In this document: piece after piece, positions 61,014 through 64,000 of the stretch
Numbering within the stretch: the stretch's first letter is position 1
Layout of the letters: each line of letters starts with the position of its first letter
Source: Taenia hydatigena
Taxonomy: Eukaryota; Platyhelminthes; Cestoda; Cyclophyllidea; Taeniidae
Direction of reading: 5' to 3'
NCBI GenBank assembly: GCA_036345935.2
Contig: JADWOT020000002.1
Span: 12,837,905 to 12,901,904, forward strand
Length of the DNA: 64,000 bases
Position numbers and translations under genes: made by a program
The notes under the pieces: generated by a model
The model's input: the letters and a program-made list of their open reading frames with translations, nothing else
What the model was told of the DNA's origin: nothing
Databases searched by the model: none

Positions 61014-61734
61014 CATCATAGAACACCTCACAGAACCCATTCCCAACTCTAAGTTGGACAACTGCTGCTTAACTCGTCCTCGCTACCAGACAGTATTAAA
61101 GACAACAAAGAGTAACATAAGGAAACTGCAACTGCTGGACAAATGGGAGTCCCATGGTCTGCATTGATAGGCGTCAATTTACGGGAAAAGGAAGATTTAA
61201 TGTGTTTGGAGAAGAAGTGAGGTAGACAGTAAAAGAAGTAGAATGTGGGTCAATGGTGACAAGATAAGTGGGAGAAAATTAAAACAGACCTGTAGAGAAC
61301 CTGACCCTAGAGGAATGAGAATTTGAGACCAAGTCATTTAGCCAAAGTCCAACATTTAGTCCAAAATCATCTACAGTCTCTGCGAATAATCGTGAAACTG
61401 TTACTGTTAAGCTAAAGTAGACGTATTTACCACTTAAGGTCAGTGTCGTAATTCTTATTCTCTGATGCAATCTCTTAATGCATGTTGCCGTTTTTTGTTG
61501 GGAGATTTATCTACACGTGTTGGAACACCTGTCCTCAGTCTGTGTGTAGTACGTGTTCTGTGAAGTTATGCTTTGCTCGTCTCACATATCATCATTATAA
61601 GTCCGACGTTTGGCTCATTCAGTCATCGTGGGCGCATTAACATGCTTACACGCACGAAGATATTAAAAATGAAGCGACAATCCCACCCACAAGGGGTTTA
61701 ATATACACATCAAGTAAGCACATAGGTAATTGGT
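61014..61734 (+). repeat. spacer of the CAP-arginase duplicated unit (copy C side)
   Basis: Aligns in the same orientation with about 13770-14600, the spacer between the CAP 3' remnant and arginase pseudogene D. It contains no recognised gene. The ctacacgtgtt block at about 61512 and 14345 is a clear anchor. Confidence 0.65.
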
Positions 61735-62620
61735 TCCGTAACGCTGAATTGATGTGGCTCTCGTCATTGGAGTAAATAAATTACACCGCATTACTTTCCT
61801 GTTACCTCTTTCACAGCCTCAAACCCCTCCCATTTTCCACCTCCCACACTTGCAACATCATTCATGCTCTACTTCAGTAGCACGACTTTGTTAAGTTTGC
61901 ACGGTCTGCGTACTGCTGTATCATGGTATTCCTATCCTAGGTGCAGCTGTGAATCACTACAGAGAAAATACTCAGCCGAAGGACCACAACTGAGATGCGA
62001 TTGTGAGCTACGAGATTCAGCTAACACTGGTGGAAACTACGATAGAGCTGGCTGTGTCGCGCTTAGTGAAGTGAGAAGGGCGTAACGCTTGCATTGGGTG
62101 ACGACCACAGCAGCGAACTTGAGGCAATTGTGGGCCACTTCAATGTTGATCCACACAGTGACGTCGACTTGACTAGGAGCCCTGTTTCTGGACCCACTCA
62201 CCGCCTACTTCTCGCCTTCCTTCTCAACAAAAGCAACATATTCATTCCGCTAGCCCATGGCTTCAGAAATACCAGATTGCTGTACGTTTGGCCTTCTTAT
62301 TTTAATTGAAATTGTCTACACTCATTACTTCCATTCATACCCCGGTCTAGAAGCTAATCAACTTCTTTGCGTCGCACTTCGTAGCGTTGCTTCACCACTA
62401 ATTGCCAATCGTATTAGAGGGTACAAAAGTGGAATTGTTGGGCATTTAAAAGTGTCATGAAGACCATACACAGTTCCAAGTGTCAAATTCTATCTGAACC
62501 TTGACATTGACCGACTGGATCATAAATACGCTCCCAGCACATAAACCTCCTTTCCCGATGGGCCTTTCGACGGAGGAGAGTGGGCAGCTTTGCAAGACCT
62601 GTAGTCAGACAAGCAAACAA
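61735..62620 (+). pseudogene. arginase pseudogene, copy C (introns retained)
   Basis: Second non-processed arginase remnant, plus strand. Exon-2-like sequence starts after tcctatcctag at 61941. It reads LTLVETTIELAVSRLVK against RALVKTTLELTECVAKS of the intact gene. It continues with ALGDDHS for GGDHS (about 62092-62112), VDPHSDVD for VDAHADIN (about 62146), AFLLNKSNIFIPLAHGF for SFLLNETSKRIPQTQGF, EANQLLCVALRSVASPL for EANQLLHIGFRDVDTPEL (about 62350) and LDIDRLD (about 62500). The intron between the exon 2 and exon 3 equivalents is still present, with its acceptor changed from CAG to CGG. Stops (TGA after RLVK) and frame changes break it. The exon 4 insertion of the intact gene is absent here too. 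Confidence 0.8.
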
Positions 62621-62799
62621 ACATTTTGGGCATTTCAGAACACACCTTCAGTGCATTGTCGATGATGACCTTGAATGTGTTAAGCGGAAGAATTTAACCA
62701 AACGTTTGTGGCCATGAAACAGGACTTGCAGTTTCAAATTAAGTTTGGGATACTTATTTACCATTTCATGTGATTATTTGACACCAGCAAAAGGCGGAT

Positions 62800-64000
62800 C
62801 AGCGTTGAATAATTCTACTTCTATGCTGCAGCCTTAGTATATGCCTTTTAAGATCTATGGTAAAAGAACCCAACGCTTTATGCAGTCGTTTTCCTTTGCG
62901 GCTTAACGGTGCTTTTTTATGAAAGAACGCCATCTGTAGCCGACAAGAAGTAGTGAATTCTCTCAATAAGTAGTGTGGATTTTGACACAAGTTCGAATTA
63001 CCGGTGTGGATGTCAAGACTTTTTGATGATAGCACGTGGGGGGTTGATTTCTGCATATGCTTACTCTTTTATGCTCATCACTATTTGCATTATTCATTTT
63101 TCTGTCAAGTTATGGCATTAATTAGTGGCTCTCTTTCATGCCTTGTAGCTATTTTGAGTGGCGAAGTTTGTTCCGTTATCTTTGGGTTGACGATGTTGTT
63201 GTCGTCTCTTCTGGATTACTGAGCAACCTACTTTGCGGATATCTTGATTTTCTCTCGATTTACATTAAAATCATTCATTGGTGCGGGTTAATTGGCCAAA
63301 TTTCCTTCGTAGCTTGTCGACTCTAAGCGGAGCCAGAAATATGCATTCTCAATTGCAAGAGGAACTATTTTGTGAGTCGCACAACAAATGGCAAGCATAA
63401 CTGAACCGAAGGATGTTAAAATCTCCGCCTCTTGTAACTGTCTTTTTAAGCATAGCGTCTTTGTGCTGGCTAAGTTGTTTCTTGTGATAGTTTAGTCGGC
63501 TTCAGCAAGCTGCAATCCCTGATTAAAACAAGACCAATCACTAAGCCGTGTTTTGCCATTAAAAGGTTATTTCATGTACTTTAAAATTTTCAAATGAGTG
63601 CATTTTATAGTTGAAAAATTCGTTCTTCGATCTGCGAGTGATTCGATGCTCAGTGATGACATTGTGTTGCAAAATAACATTTAATCTATCAAGCTGGCTG
63701 CATCAGGGAGTCGGGTGATTTCGAGAAACCGCTATTATTCCTGATTCAGCTTCTTATTTGACTTTATCCTATTTGTTGAGTAAGTTGATGTAGGGTTTGT
63801 AATTTCATAGCTGCCGAATTAAGATTGGGTTGAACAGTGTCACCGGTTCCGGTTTGTTCTTACCAGCAGGTTAAATTCAAGAGCCATCTGTCTGATTCTG
63901 GTTGATAACATGACTTGTCCATCTGCACATACCTTCATTTGGAAAAGATTTATGCAAACGTTGACGTGGCTTCTCTGCTGAATGTCCTGCATTGGGTTTT
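62800..64000 (+). mobile_element. decayed retroelement fragment with reverse-transcriptase-like stretch (Penelope-like?), copy 2
   Basis: Reverse complement of about 11600-12810, running off the window end. Its plus-strand frames give CQVMALISGSLSCLVAILSG and CSVIFGLTMLLSSL, and in another frame RSLFRYLWVDDVVVVSSG, the same RT-like order as copy 1. The two frames change places within the conserved stretch, so this copy is broken as well. Similarity to copy 1 includes non-coding parts downstream (for example the caagagccatctgtctgatt block at 63880). Confidence 0.5.

Overview
The window is eukaryotic and looks like the genome of a parasitic flatworm, most likely a tapeworm. The reasons are short GT-AG introns of roughly 70-95 nt, coding blocks only recognisable once split into exons, a family of CAP-domain (SCP/TAPS, venom allergen-like) genes, decayed Ty3/gypsy and Penelope-like retroelements, and large gene-poor stretches. 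The lineage is inferred; no marker in the window proves it. No bacterial operon, CRISPR array, rRNA or intact tRNA gene was found.

Left part (1-22,000). This is a mosaic of old segmental duplications built around two gene types. A CAP-domain gene (copy A, minus strand, 926-1832) and a multi-exon arginase-family gene (minus strand, about 8445-6369) come first. The arginase gene lies between two inverted 0.7-kb repeats (about 4237-4918 and 10128-10830). Then come a decayed retroelement carrying a reverse-transcriptase-like stretch (about 11600-12810), a non-processed arginase pseudogene (about 14600-15510) and a second CAP gene (copy B, minus strand, 18472-19606). Copy B sits in a direct duplication of the copy A region (about 741-4160 versus 18380-21900). 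A third partial copy of the upstream part lies at about 15750-16560.

Middle (22,000-54,000). This part is mostly non-coding as far as I can see. It contains a degraded FBXO4-like F-box pseudogene fragment (about 36190-36530), possible tRNA-derived SINE sequences, a dead Ty3/gypsy pol region (about 41460-43870), and the best single open reading frame of the window, an FBXO4-like F-box protein exon (47777-48707, plus strand).

Right part (54,000-64,000). This holds a 53-bp minisatellite (54098-54710), several short candidate exons of unrecognised genes, a third CAP copy that is clearly a pseudogene (copy C, plus strand, about 60075-61013), a second arginase pseudogene directly behind it (about 61735-62620), and a second, oppositely oriented copy of the retroelement fragment that runs off the window end (about 62800-64000).

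How it fits together. CAP proteins are secreted and expanded in parasitic worms, and arginase hydrolyses arginine to ornithine and urea. Here their copies have been multiplied by DNA-level duplication: introns are retained in the copies, so they are not retrocopies. Two of the duplicated units have a CAP 3' end followed on the same strand by an arginase pseudogene about 0.7 kb further on. The copies show a gradient of decay, from open exons (CAP B, arginase), through one frameshift (CAP A), to multiply broken copies (CAP C and both arginase pseudogenes).
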